Shown piece after piece: positions 22,405 to 34,681 of a stretch of DNA of 64,000 nucleotides. Each line of letters begins with the position of its first letter. The stretch's first letter is position 1. The DNA is from Adiantum capillus-veneris (lineage: Eukaryota > Streptophyta > Polypodiopsida > Polypodiales > Pteridaceae): positions 143,784,741 through 143,848,740 of the forward strand of contig CM043945.1 of assembly GCA_014529385.2 (NCBI GenBank), in the 5' to 3' direction. Position numbers and translations under genes: made by a program. The notes beneath the pieces were generated by a model. The model was not told the DNA's origin. It saw nothing but the letters and a program-made list of their open reading frames with translations, and did no database searches.

Positions 22405-23440
22405 GATAGCAGCCATACAAACGGTGGCTACATGGTTAGGAGGAATGGATATACGTATTCAGTTACAACTTGCCAACGGCACCAACGAAAGAGCATCAAT
22501 GGACACAGGGGCAATAGCTAATGTGGTTAACTACTCCACTTTCCGCAAAATCACACAGGAACCTCTAATGCCCAACACTAGGGGGTTCAAAGTCGCAAAC
22601 AAAGGTACTATGGACAGTCTAGGCCATATAAATTTACCAATCACCATTGATGGGACAGTTTATCCACATCAATTTCATGTGGTCGAAGATCAACATCTTA
22701 ACAAAGCAGTTATTTTGGGAGTGCCGTGGATGCACACTTATCAAGCCACACCAAACTGGTAGGACAACACTCTACTCATCGAACACGGGGGCCAATCTTT
22801 AGCCACACCATTTGTACAAACGGACCATGTATGGGAACCTCTACCATCGCTACATGCAGCAGCTCAGCAATCATCCACCACCATGGTCACGAAAATATGG
22901 GTTAAGAAATCAATCATGGAAACCAAGCCTAGGCAATTTGTGGATACCTAAACGACAAATCAATACACGTATACCTACATTACCTACACAAAAATTAAAC
23001 TACCACAAATTGCCCACCGCTCTTGTCAAATGTCCTAACCCAATGGACCACTATGTTCGACATCCAAACACACTCAAATGGGTATGGCAACCAAAACAAC
23101 CTCGCCTTCACGATGCCTCTTCTAGCGGATCCATACCTAAGCAATTTTGATGGCAACCCAAAAAATGCCAAAAAGCAATCCCACCGGCAACATCAAAACT
23201 TTTGCAGGTCACAGTCAAACACAGAGCGCGTCTTCTCCAATTACTATTGTTCGGACCAGCAGCTTCCAAGGAACCTCACCACCAACATCCACTGAACATA
23301 TTGTTTAGCACCTATCTCTTGCACAACATTTTGTTTTCCCATGCATATCCTCCATCAACATCATAGAGCCACACTAAACACTTAGGCATAGACACGCTCT
23401 TTATTCCCAAGCACTCTGACACGTGTTCATCGCGGATGAC
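22405..23440 (+). pseudogene. Y second protease-like domain and Trp/Pro/Lys tail
   Basis: Downstream of integrase, a retropepsin-like domain: IRIQLQL, then MDTGAIANVV with an intact D-T-G at 22502-22510, then the second-half signature AVILGVPWMH. After a TAG at 22760, broken frames encode Trp-rich pieces (NLWIPKRQ, LKWVWQPKQ) like the tail of X. Y already has a protease in the usual place before RT (59834-60250, minus), so this one is extra. The position after integrase is unusual for plant gypsy elements. Function is unknown. Confidence 0.6.
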
Positions 23441-23446
23441 TCACTC

Positions 23447-23461
23447 TAGGAAGGGGGGAAA
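23447..23461 (+). other. Polypurine tract, Y
   Basis: CTAGGAAGGGGGGAAA, the same form as in X and E2. What follows begins TACGGCTGG instead of TG, so the LTR start is not certain. Confidence 0.6.
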
Positions 23462-24280
23462 TACGGCTGGATTATCATTTGATTATACCATTATAGACTC
23501 TTAGTTGGCATAATCCTAGCTATACCGTCACCATCTAATACCAGAATTATATGAGGGAGGTGACACTAATTTTGGCTAATTTTTGGCCGACTAATAATCA
23601 TTGTAAATAATTTTTTTATACAAAAAAGCAATAAACGATAGGTAATCAACAAAAAATTGATAAGTTGAGCCAGGAAAGTCAAAATTGACTTTTGAAAGCA
23701 AACACCAAAACTTCAAAGCGAGGACTTCGAACATGGAAAATATGGGAAAATTCAACACAAGATGAATTTTGAGCCAACTTCTGAAGGATCAAAACTGCAG
23801 ATCGAACGCCATTTGTAAACCGAGTGTCAGAATGACGAACGGTTTGAACGGCAGGTGATATGAACAACAAGATATGAGTAATCAAGGTAAGTATAAATGG
23901 GCATTCTAGGTAGACTGGGATCATATAGTCAAAAGGGGCAACAGAAGCTCATTTGCATAGAGAGAGAGAGAGAGAGAGAGAGAGAGCCACAGGAGCATAG
24001 AGTTTTCGGAGTTGCTTCTGTCCACTGCGACCACTTCGGTGGATTTTACTACACCAGATTTGACAGGTATGATCATTAACCTTGCAAGACCATGTGTGTG
24101 TGACCCATACTGCATCAATAGTACCAAAACAACAAATCAAAGTAGTACAAGGTTACAAAATCGGCAAACTAATAGGGCCAATGAGGAAGTCCAAAACCCA
24201 TCAAAAACAAGAAAAAGTTCGCTAGTAGACCCAACTAACTGACAGAATCAGCCAAGCTAAAAACAACAGAAAAAAGTGTT
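23462..24280. other. Probable Y LTR and/or E2 5' sequence, undefined
   Basis: Non-coding, AT-rich, with a GA microsatellite at about 23961-23986. Its place directly behind a polypurine tract suggests LTR material, but no partner copy or primer-binding site is present to prove it. Confidence 0.35.
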
Positions 24281-24306
24281 GGAACATGGATCGTGATCCA
24301 TGTTCC
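24281..24306. repeat. Leader palindrome, E2 copy 1
   Basis: 26-bp palindrome with one central asymmetry (CGTG instead of CGCG). Confidence 0.75.
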
Positions 24307-24395
24307 CCAAACCCTAAAATCATGGAAACTTCTACAAGAGCAACAATAGAGGGTCAGGAACAAACTCCTATGACTGGTTTTTCAAAATGCATCCC

Positions 24396-24417
24396 AACAT
24401 GGATCGCGATCCATGTT
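24396..24417. repeat. Leader palindrome, E2 copy 2
   Basis: Perfect 22-bp palindrome around ACATGGATCGCGATCCATGT. Confidence 0.85.
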
Positions 24418-25261
24418 CCTTTTTGCCAAAATCAGGATAAAAGTGGCTCACTAGCTGGACAATGTACAAATAGTACTGGTGTTGCAAAATGATCACAAAA
24501 AGTGCTCTAAAGATCATCAAACCCACCTGGATTGCTACTTTCAGTTTGTAAATGGTCTTTTGGTCAAATTACTACTAAAGTTATTTTAGAAACTTAACAC
24601 TCTCCTCAAAGTCTATCAACAAGCAAATGTAACCTAAGAATGGTGGTGGGATCAAAACTAAGCAAAAGTTTACTTGCAAAATGGTGAAACTTGCAGGATT
24701 CAGTTTGTCTTCTCAAAAGAATTCAATGTTTGGGGGAAATTGCCAAGGAACCAAGCAAAGCTATGAACTACAGACCTAAATCATCAAAAATCAAAGCAAG
24801 GAGAGATCTCAGGCAAAACATGACTCCAAAAGTGGTTGCCAAAAACAAATTTGGTCAAAACGGAAAAAATATGGCCATAAACTAAAAAATGGGGCAAACT
24901 ATGGAAAAACATGTCCAAAGTTGAAAAAAAATCACTAGTGTACTAGGAAAACCTATAGGAACAAATGTGCACAAGAACTGTATCAAAATTCTTCCCTCGC
25001 AATCCATGTACCTTCTTGCCCAATATAATTAAAACCCATGCCATCTGATGCAGTATGAGCAAGAAAGCCCATCCATGGAGTTTCAAGCCATTTGAATCCC
25101 AAAATCCCCTTCAAAAAGCCAAAATCACTAAATCTGTACATGATTTTCAAAATTCAACCCAAGTGTTAAACCATTGATCCAAATCCCAAAACTTTTAGAC
25201 CAAGTCATAATTAAGATGAATCCTACCAGATGGTATCATCAGATTTCCAAAATATTGCCCG

Positions 25262-25281
25262 ACATGGATCGCGATCCATGT
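25262..25281. repeat. Leader palindrome, E2 copy 3
   Basis: Perfect 20-bp palindrome ACATGGATCGCGATCCATGT. Confidence 0.85.
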
Positions 25282-25371
25282 ACCTTCAGCCCTAAATCCA
25301 GAGAAAATTGCTCAGTAGCATCTCCTTATGCCCAGACAACTTCCCAAAGTTATAATTTTCAAATGCTTCCC

Positions 25372-25393
25372 AACATGGATCGCGATCCATGTT
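25372..25393. repeat. Leader palindrome, E2 copy 4
   Basis: Perfect 22-bp palindrome, identical to copy 2. Confidence 0.85.
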
Positions 25394-27176
25394 CCTTTTT
25401 GCCTAAATCCATCTGTTACATTACAGTCTTGTGCCTATAGTAATCCTAGGTGCACTAGTGAAATTTGGTCAAATTTGGGGTAGTTTTGACAAAGTTATGC
25501 TCACTTTTTCATTTTATGGTCAAGTTTACACTTTCTGACAATTTCGATCAATGGCTAAAACCTAATTTCACTTGCTAAAATTGGCAACAGGATGCATTGA
25601 AGGAAAGCACAGAAGGAGTCGAATGCGGCACCCTAGGAGATAACTGATATCTCATCAAATGAGAAAGCTCACCTCACCGAACAGGTACTTGAAGCAATTC
25701 TGGTGAACATCGTCATCACAAGATTTCAAGCAGCAGATGGAGAAATTGTAAAGACCACCATCTTTTCACAGGAATGTGGACTTTGCACCAGAAACTAGAA
25801 GTGCAAGCAGGGGTCAAGTGCCTACAGCTCCACAACTTCTTACGACTGCCTCCTCGGGGAACAGACTTCAGACGAGCTCACGAGCTCATAAGTTCAATTC
25901 AATACAATGGGGAAGCAACTTTGACAGACAAGGATGGGGCAGTCGTTAAGGTAAAAATTACAGCAAAAATTATCAATGAAGCCCTCCACCTCACAGGGGA
26001 CACACAATCTATTGAAGAAAACGAAGGCAATAGACAATGATAAAGCCTTTTTGAAGCAACGAGGCCACAAGCTGACATATCAATACCTGATCTACTCAGA
26101 AACGGAATTGCCATTGCGTCTTATATCACAACATCTGACGTTCACAATGAGTAAAAAAGATCATATGACAAATCTAGTAAGAGTAAAAAAGAGGAAAGTC
26201 ACTCGCAAGGAGAGGAACAACATGACACACAGGACCAACAAGGTCAAGACCTTGGTTCTCTTACGGATGCTGAGACACTTTCAGAGACATCAGAAAAAGA
26301 GAAAGAAGAAAGTGTTGGACTGTTGGAGCAAGGGGTCGAAGGAAAGCAAATGGAACAGCAAATGGATCAAAAAACAGAGTCACAAACAAAGCCTACCACA
26401 ACCTCTGATGCCTTACAAGAATTGAAACAAAAAGAAAAGCAAGATGAGGTGGCTGAGCAATTGGATTAGATCTGAAAAGACCAGCATAGGCCAAGATCGC
26501 CACGCACACAAGCGGCCATGAAAGAAGTAGCGGAGATAGTTAAGTCATTTGACATTGACGCTCACTTACAGCAGATCAAACTGCAGTTCCAATGTCAAAG
26601 GGATCTTTACAACCTAAGGGAGCTGGAGTTAGAAGACAACAAAAAAGAAGCATCTAGAGCAGTAGCAAAATCCTTGCAATTAAACCAACAAGTCGAAGCA
26701 CTAAAGAACTCCAGACACAATCGGAGTTGCAGAGAGAACGAGAGAATGCAACATACTATTACAAAGAAGTTCAACAATTCAACGAGGCGAACTTCGCATT
26801 GAAGATTGAATAGCAATGCCTCGAGGAGGAGCTAACCAGAGGAAAGGAAAAAAATGAGAAGATACAAGGCTCGTATGCAGTGGTTAGCAGGTCTCTAACT
26901 CAGCTCCTGGCCATACAGGAGACACCCTCCTCTTCAACGATGACTGCAAGATCTACTTCCTTGAGCCAGGAAATCAAAGAGTTGAAAGAGGCCCTGAAAC
27001 AAGAGAAATATGACAGACAAATCATGATGGTAGGTCATAGGGCCCTACAACAACATGCCAAGATGAGGAAATTGATGACTTAAAGAGGCAACTGGCTGAG
27101 GCAAGAGGGGAATTCGCAGCTCTGAAAGCCAATCAAACAAAGTATCAGCAGGACCCAGGGGAATTTGATCAGGGAG

Positions 27177-27181
27177 AAGGA
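27177..27181. repeat. Target duplication AAGGA (left of C2)
   Basis: AAGGA precedes the left C2 LTR and recurs at 32652-32656 after the right one. Confidence 0.9.
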
Positions 27182-27973
27182 TGTTAGGAAATAAGACGTA
27201 GCTAAATAGATAATTGATTAGATTACTTAATGGAGAGAGACAGATTTACATACATGAGATTATAGAGTAGAGAGAGAGAGAGAGAGAGAGTACACACGAT
27301 ATACGTGGTTCACCCAATGTGGGCTACGTCCACGGAAAAGCAGCCACTCAATGGCTTTAGTACTTCAAAACAAGAAGTAGTTTACAAAGGGATTATACCC
27401 TTAATGGAGCTCCCGCCTTGCTTCACTCTCACCACCTCACACTCACCTTGTTGCATCAACATCACACTATATGAAATGTGTGTAGAAATGGCCTCCTTTT
27501 ATAGGCCAAAAGTGTTGCCCCCTCTCATGAGAGGCAGCCATGTGTAGCCGCCCTTGTGTAGATAAGTCCAAATCGGACCCTCCAATCCGCCCATGTGTGG
27601 CCGCCCTTGAGAAGACAAGTCCGCTTTTAAATTCGGCCACCGGCCACCGGCCATTGACTTCCGACCACCGGCCAACACCGGCCATTGACTACCGGCCACC
27701 GGCCAACCGACAGTTGTTTTCCGACCACTTTTCGGCCGCCGTCCGGCCATAATATTCCGGCAAAAAGGAATATTCCGGTGAGAAAAAAAAAGTCTCGGGG
27801 GCTCCCGCCCCCGAGGCCCCTAAAGTTGCCCCTGATTTTTTGCCGTGAAAATTTTGGTTTTCGGCGAGTGATTTTCCTTTACGCACGATGGCTTCTCCTC
27901 ATAATGGGGGCCTTACAAATGTGCGCTTTTACCATAGAAAATTACAAGGGTAAATCAGGCTCCATACTTAACA
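27182..27973 (-). repeat. C2 3' LTR
   Basis: TGTTAGGAAA to CTTAACA, 792 bp, highly similar to 31862-32651 with small indels. It contains a GC-rich hairpin near 27795-27818 and GGCC-rich repeats near 27633-27750. Confidence 0.95.
27496..27503 (-). promoter_or_regulatory. TATA box, C2 3' LTR
   Basis: Minus strand TATAAAAG. Confidence 0.6.
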
Positions 27974-27984
27974 ATCTCCCACTT
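27974..27984 (-). other. Polypurine tract, C2
   Basis: Minus strand AAGTGGGAGAT directly before the 3' LTR. Confidence 0.8.
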
Positions 27985-28033
27985 GGAGACTGATCTCCAA
28001 ACCAAACCTGTGACTACTTTCCATCCTGGCTTC

Positions 28034-31000
28034 TTATCCTTGAATACCGATTGAAGATGAGCAAAAGCTCAACTTCTCCTTGTTGACCACCTTTGTAAAC
28101 ATGTCTGCAGGATTTTCACTTGTATGCACCTTTCCTAGCTTTAGCTGTCCCTCTTCCAAAAGAGTGCGTATGAAGTGATATCTCACCTCAATGTGCTTTG
28201 TCCTTGAATGAAAGGCTGAGTTCTTTGCAAGATGGATAGCGCTTTGGCTATCACTGTACAAGACACAATTGTCTTGTTTGAATCCAAGCTCTTCTAAGAA
28301 TCTGTGAAGCCACATAATTTCTTTGCTTGCCTCCGTCATTGCTGCATACTATGCTTCCGTGGTAGAAACTGAAACCACTTTTTGCAGCTTTGAAGCCCAG
28401 CTTACTGGTGTTCCTCCAACCGTAAACACATAGCCAGTAGTGCTCCTTCGAGTATCTTTGTCACCTGCTATTCTGCATCAGCATACCCTTCTAGAAAAAT
28501 ATCAGTTCCTCCAAAATACAAAGCATTTGTTGTTGTCCCTTTTAGATACCTAAGTATCCACTTCACAGCTTGTCAATGCTCTTTACCTGGGTTGTCCATG
28601 AACCTACTCACAACTCCCACAGCATGTGCAATTTTTGGCCTTGTCCAGACCATAGCATACATTAGAGAACCTACCGCTGCAGCATATGGAACTTTAGACA
28701 TATAGGCTATCTCCTCTTGTGTCTTTGGACACATATCCTTCGTTAGTTTAAAATGACCAGCCAAAGGTGTAGAAACTGGTTTTTCATTTTGCATTGCAAA
28801 CCTTTGTAGTATCTTCTTGATGTAATCTTCTTGAGATAGCTTTATTGTCTTCTTCGTCCTGTCCCTTGATATTTTCATACCAAGTATCCTCTTTGCAGCA
28901 CCTAAATATTTCATTAAAAAAGATTTAGACAGCTCCTCTTTTAGGTCTTTGATGTCCTGCATGTTAGCACTTGCAATCAACATGTCATCAACATACAACA
29001 TTAGGATGATGAATTTCCCATATCCCAAATTCTTCATGTAGACGCAGTGATTCGAGTTGCATCTTGTGAATCCATGATCCAACATCCATCGATCAAACTT
29101 CAAGTACCATTGTCTTGATGCTTGCTTTAAACCATACAAGCTCTTCTTTAATCTGCAAACCATTTTCTCCTTACCTTTTACTTCATACCCCTTTGGTTAA
29201 GGCATGTAGATTTCCTCCTCTAAGTCACCGTGAGGGAATGCCGTATTTACATCCATTTGCTCGAGATTTAGATCATGAGCAGCCACAAGGCTTAAAACAA
29301 GCCTAATTGAGTTCATTTTTACAATAGGAGAAAATATTTCATTGAAGTCAATACCTTTCTTTTGAGAAAACCCTTTTACCACAAGCCTAGACTTGTACCT
29401 TTTCTTCCCACCTTCTTCTTCCTTCACCTTGTACACCCATTTGTTTTGAAGTGCCCGCTTACCTTTAGGCAACTCAACCAATTCCCATGTTTGGTTGCGA
29501 TGTAGTGAGTCCATCTCCACTTGCATGCTCTTCGTCCATTCTTCTTTGGATACATGTTGCATAGCTTCTTTGTATGATTCCGGCTCTCCAGAATCTGAGA
29601 TCAAGAGATGGTTGAAGGAAGGAACAAACCTTTCTGGAGGTCTACTTACTCTTGTAGATCTTTGGGGAATAGGTTGAGGCTCTTCATTTGGTTGACGTTG
29701 TTGCACATTGTCACCGTTTGCAGTCCTTGAGTCTTCACTGTCCTCAAGCTCCATGTACTCATCACTTGTTTCTTTTCTTTGATTTCTTTCCAAGTAATCT
29801 TTGTCAATATTTTTTTCGTTAAAAATTACATCCCTACTCCTTAAGATTTTACCATCTTAAGGATTCCATAGGCGATACCCAAAGTCACCTGTCCATGCCT
29901 CTTCTGGAACTCCCCCATCCAATGCCGTTGAGGGTGACCGATTGATTAAGTACACAGACGTACTTACAGCTTCCGCCCAAAGCTCAAGCGGTAGGCCTGC
30001 ATGTAGCCGCATGCTTCGTGCTCGCTCCATGATTGTCCTGTTCATCCTTTCCGAAATACCATTTTGTTGAGGTGTCCTCGGGGTTGTCCTTTGCCTCCGA
30101 ATGCCATTGCTAGCACAAAAGATTTCAAAAGCTTGGCTGCAATATTCACCGCCATTGTCGGATCTGAGACATTTAACCTTGGTACCTATTTCATTCTCCA
30201 CAAAGGCTTTCCACCTTTGAAATATGGAAAATACATCGGATTTATTCTTCATGACATAAACCCATGTTTTTCTAGTCGCATCGTCTATGAATGTTACATA
30301 GTACAATGAGCCACCAAGTGATGGTGTACTTGCACGACCCCAAACATCAGAATGAACCAACTGAAGTTTTTTATTTTTTCTTTCATTTCCTGATGTTTGA
30401 AATTTTACCCTCTTTTGTTTACCATAAACACAATCTTCACAAAACTCTAAGTACACTTCTTTCAAACATGGTAGAAGCTTCTTTGTTTGGAGGATCTGCA
30501 TTCCTTTGGCACTCATATGCCCAAGTCGATAAAGCCACACCGCACTGTCAACTTCTGTAGTTCCTGCACAAGATGAAGGTTGCGTGCTAACAATACACAA
30601 GTAAAGTGTACCGACTTTTTCACCCTTGGCAACCACCAAAGATCCCTTTGAGATCTTCCACCGTTTGTTTCCGAATGCAATGTTGTGACCTTCATCGTCC
30701 AATTGTCCTGTAGAGATCAAATTTTTCCGAAGAGAAGGAACATGCCTAACATCTTTAAGCTTCCATTCATTTGTGTTAGCAGTTTTGACAGAAACTGTAC
30801 CTTTTCCGACAATCTCACAAGATTCATTATCTCCCAAGTATACATACCCAAAATTACCTTTGGTGTAGTCTTGGAAATGTTGCTTGTGTGGTGTCGCATG
30901 GAATGAAGCCCCGGAATCTACTATCCAGGAATTAGACACATTGTCTAATGAGAGAAGTAGAGCATCTTGCTCTACTTTACCCGCCACATTGGCCTCCAAT

Positions 31001-31789
31001 GTTGGCTTGTTGTCTTGAGACTCTGTCTCCTTCTTCTTCTTGGACCAGCAATCCTTCTTGACGTGGCACTTCTTGCCGCAATTCCAACATTCAAGAACTA
31101 ACTTTGTGCGTGACTTGCTCCGTCTTGAGCGATCACGACCCTTTTGGTTTTTGAACCTCTCCTTAGGCCTTCCTCTTGTCTCCACTGACAATGCAGCACT
31201 TGATGATTCTCTTGTGCTTCTCCTTCGCATTTCCTCGCTTAGGAGAACACCCACAACATCATCAAACTTAAGAGTCTTTGTGCCAGAAATAGAATTACTT
31301 ACAGCCATCACAAGGCTGTCCCAACTATCCGGTAGGGATGATAGTATAAGGAGAGCTCGCACTTCATCATCGAAATTGATTTTCACCGATCGAAGTTGAC
31401 TTATGTTTGTGTTAAAGTCATTTAGGTGTTCTGCAACTGAACCATTCTCTGCCATCTTTAGATTGAACAAGCGCTTCATAAGAAATACCTTATTGGATGT
31501 CTATAGTTTCTCGTAGAAGTCGTCAAGTGACTTCATCAAGTCCTCCGTGGTCTTCATCTCCAAAACATTGAAGGCCACCGTTGACGCCAAGCTTAACCGG
31601 ATTGTTCCCAGTGCCTATCAATCAAGGACAATCCATGCTTCATCTGCCATCGTTGCGGGCTTCTTTGCAAGACCGCCTAGTGGCAGATAGAGGTCCTTCT
31701 GGTAGAGATAGTCTTCAATCTGCATCTTCCAATGTTGGTAGTTTTTGCCGTTGAACTTCTCAATCTTGAGCTTCCCTTCCTCCGCCATA
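28034..31789 (-). pseudogene. Copia C2 gag-pol polyprotein
   Basis: Start ATG at 31789 (MAEEGKLKIEKFNG). Gag has a UBN2-type region interrupted by stops near 31620 and 31500, then a CCHC knuckle CWNCGKKCHVKKDC (about 31085). Protease: IVDSGASFHAT (about 30920). Integrase: RLGHMSAKGMQIL, HSDVWG, IDDATRKTWVY, LRSDNGGEY, TPQQNGISERMNRTI. RT: WVYKVKEEEGG, LVVKGFSQKKGIDF, MDVNTAFPHGDLEEEIYMP, and LMLYVDDMLIAS with the catalytic YVDD. RNase H ends at 28034. Stops occur near 29857 and 29200 and a frameshift near 28470-28350. Nearly full family length; all catalytic motifs are recognisable, but the copy is not intact. Confidence 0.92.
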
Positions 31790-31847
31790 ACTCCCACTCA
31801 ATTCAAGGAATCCTTTCCTTGAGATAATTTAGCTACGAGCAAACCTT

Positions 31848-31859
31848 GCTCTGATACCA
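31848..31859 (-). other. Primer-binding site, C2
   Basis: Minus strand TGGTATCAGAGC, complementary to the 3' end of initiator Met tRNA, two bases after the 5' LTR. Confidence 0.9.
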
Positions 31860-31861
31860 GT

Positions 31862-32651
31862 TGTTAGGAAATAAGACGTAGCTAAATAGATAATTGATTA
31901 GATTACTTAATGGAGAGAGACAGATTTACATACATGAGATTATAGAGTAGAGAGAGAGAGAGAGAGTACACACGATATATGTGGTTCACCCAATGTGGGC
32001 TACATCCACGGGAAAGCAGCCACTCAATGGCTTTAGTTTGTAAACTACTTTAAAACAAGAAGAAGTTTACAAAGGGATTATACCCTTAATGGAGCTCCCG
32101 CCTTGCTTCACTCTCACCACCTCACACTCACCTTGTTGCATCAACTTCACACTATATGAAATGTGTGTAGAAATGGCCTCCTTTTATAGGCCAAAAGGGT
32201 TGCCCTCTCTCATGAGAGGCAGCCATGTGTAGCCGCCCTTGTGTAGATAAGTCCAAATCGGATCCTCCAATCCGCCCATATGTGGTCGCCCTTGAGAAGA
32301 CAAGTCCGCTTTTAAATTCGGCCACCCATTGAATTCGGCCACCGGCCATTGACTTCCGACCACCGGCCAACACCGCCCATTGACTACCGGCCACTAGCCA
32401 ACTGACGGTTGTTTTCCGACCACTTTTCGGCCGCCGTCCGGCCATAATATTCCGGCGAGGGAAAAAAAAGTCTCGAGGGCTTCCGCCCCCGAGGCCCCTA
32501 AAGTTGCCCCTGATTTTTGGCCGTGAAAATTTTGGTTTCCGGCGAGTGATTTTCCTTTACGCACGATGGCTTCTCCTCATAATGGGGGCATTACAAATGT
32601 GCGCTTTTACCATAGAAAATTACAAGGGTAAATCAGGCTCCGTACTTAACA
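31862..32651 (-). repeat. C2 5' LTR
   Basis: TGTTAGGAAA to CTTAACA, 790 bp. TATA box at 32181-32188 (minus). The GA run is shorter than in the partner LTR. Confidence 0.95.
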
Positions 32652-32656
32652 AAGGA
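32652..32656. repeat. Target duplication AAGGA (right of C2)
   Basis: Exact match to 27177-27181. Confidence 0.9.
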
Positions 32657-33777
32657 TTTGAACAATCAGCATTTGAAACTCATTAAACAGAGATGCCCAC
32701 TACGAGCATTAAAAAAGGCAGGCAGGAATCTGAAGATCCAGCCACGACATCCACCTCGGAGTCGGCAAAAGATGAAATTCAGAACCGGATCTCAGAAATA
32801 AAGGACCCTTCACACAACACGTATATGCAATATGAACTGAAAGTGCTAGAATCGGCTGCCCTCCTCATGATCACTCCAGATGAGGTAGCAAAAAATCATG
32901 GGCACGAGATGATCGCACTACCATTGATGCGGCAGGAAGTTTGATTATGAAAGCAAAAGATGATCCCTGAACTTGAACCAAACAGCAGAGGGGACTACAG
33001 AGAGGTTCCGATTACGACCCTTCAGATTCAAGCCATTCTCGACAATCAACCACTCTAAAAAAAAAAATGGTTTGATCAGCGACCAATTGATGAAACATAT
33101 TACAGGAATGCCCCCCAACATCTCAGGATCGACCCCACTTACTGTCCCATCAACAGACGGTGATCCTGGGACAGTTTTATAGTTGGCAAAGCAAAAGACC
33201 GACAGTGCTGAACTACCCGATAATCACAAAACCGCTTAATAACAACCCCCCATCCGAGCAATACATGGTGCAAAATCTAAAAGGAGTGATTAATATGATG
33301 AAATCGATCCCAGATATCGCTTGTCAGATGCTTGTAAAGATTGCCAAAATGCTCATCACATGCATTACAACTTTCAGAGACATTGAAGCAGCAGAGCATC
33401 CTTGGCAACTTTTTGTCTAGAGTACGCGGGGTATTTGTTGGAATATGGAGACAGAAATCCCCAGCAGAAATGTTATCATGGGATTATATGCAATATTTAT
33501 GTTTCTGTCCTCTCATTACATACAGATCTTCGAAGAAGCTTTCATGACAGGTTTCTTTGAAGTGGACTCTTCCATATTCAATCCAATGACGAAAGATCTA
33601 CCGGCCCACCACATCGCCTACCAAAGTACCATCAGCAATAATCCCTTCAGAGAGCTGGCAACCAAAGTCGAGATTGAAGCAAGAACTCAAAAATTTAGAA
33701 ATCTCACTACAACGCTCGAAAGAAGACAGTAAAGTAAACTCACTTAGAGATGGCTTGCATGAGGACGTGCAATGAAT

Positions 33778-33790
33778 AGGAAGGGGGGAA
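33778..33790 (+). other. Polypurine tract, E2
   Basis: GGAAGGGGGGAA directly before TGTTTGGTGG. Confidence 0.75.
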
Positions 33791-34681
33791 TGTTTGGTGG
33801 ATACATGTGCATACACGCATATGCACACCAAAACCTATGAACACTCTATTTTTTCAAAAAAAACATGTAATTCTACCTAAGATGAGTTGTAATCATGATG
33901 TGATTAAACAATACCCTCTTTATTTCTCTGAGTCTACACCCTTGTAAGAGACCGGATGGCCATGGGAAAGCCCCCTAACTTTTAAATTCCAAACCCTTAA
34001 TTTTGAGGAAAAAAGTATCATTAGCTGTAGGAAGTAAAAAACGTGCACTGTGGAGGCTTCTTGTGACTACAACTTGTAATCTTCTTTTCTCCTGAGCTGG
34101 TAATCAAAATTATATTCCGAATAGCACATTGCGTTCCTTGTCTCTTGCTCTGCAATCTAAGTGTAATCATTTTCAATTCTGTTGTGGTTCGCGACATATT
34201 GTATGTGAGATAAATACATTGATTTGGGGGTTAAAATGGTTTTTCTTTTAATGTTTTGACCATGGATAAGTGTTTCTATGCTTAAAGAAGATCTTTCTAA
34301 GTACTTCTGTTTCAGTTTTTTGCACAGTTTTTGTGATGCATCATGATTTATGTACCTTCCCAGATGGTGACAAAACTTGGTAGGATTGAGCCCATAAGTG
34401 TTGTGATATCTCTCCTTAAGTTTCGTGGCATTCCAAATTCGTTTGGATACCGAAAAGGCATGATGATGTTAAGTGGTGAGATTGGACGCATACTGATTGT
34501 CTGACTAGGAAGTGGTTGATTTGCTTTTGTCGTAGAGCGAGTAGACCCTGAGTTCACTTTGGTGATATTGACACTCTCATTAAGTCTCCGTGCCCCATCT
34601 CGAGTCGCTTCCTTGCATATTGACATTATGTTAGTACAAAAGAGCTATGTTGCAAACGTCCATCGCGGCGACCCACTAACA
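33791..34681 (+). repeat. E2 3' LTR
   Basis: TGTTTGGTGG to CACTAACA, 891 bp. It is related to the X LTR: both have ACAACTTGTAATC in the middle and end in CGTCC.TCGCGGCGACCC. The E2 5' LTR was not recognised. Sequence to the right is CACTA coding DNA, so E2 apparently inserted into the CACTA element. Confidence 0.75.

Larger units (their letters stand above)
24281..25393 (+). repeat. E2 leader with palindromes
   Basis: Non-coding DNA upstream of the E2 gag. Four palindromes share the ACATGGATCGCGATCCATGT form at 24281, 24396, 25262 and 25372, with a half-copy near 24997. The intervals of about 113 bp, then about 865 bp, then 111 bp suggest a duplicated pair. Text after copies 2 and 4 is also alike (CCTTTTTGCC). 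Confidence 0.75.
27182..32651 (-). mobile_element. Copia C2, nearly complete, 5470 bp
   Basis: Both LTRs, primer site, polypurine tract, gag, protease, integrase, RT and RNase H are present in standard copia order on the minus strand, with the 5-bp duplication AAGGA outside. It is inserted in the E2 gag. Only a handful of stops and frameshifts break the polyprotein, so it is the youngest large insertion in this part of the window, together with or after E2. Confidence 0.95.
25774..33732 (+). pseudogene. E2 gag-like coiled-coil protein, split by copia C2
   Basis: Part 1 (25774-27181): N-terminal domain with FLRLPPRGTDFRRAHELI and a VKVKITAKIINEALHLTGD segment, then Lys/Glu-rich and Gln-rich stretches and a coiled coil (26520-27180). 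Part 2 (32652-33732): a segment with YELKVLESAALLMITPDE and a C-terminal domain with FLSSHYIQIFEEAFMTGFF. The two parts join in frame across the copia target site. The domain order matches E1 (1543-4960). No protease, RT or integrase follows; the polypurine tract and LTR come about 50 bp after the last codon, so E2 is a gag-only element. Frameshifts and stops are present (for example near 26040, 26427 and 33418). The family is not identified. Confidence 0.65.

Noticed and set aside
24281-25393. CRISPR-like spaced palindromic repeats
   Set aside because: Spacing is hundreds of bases, irregular, and the setting is a plant retrotransposon leader.
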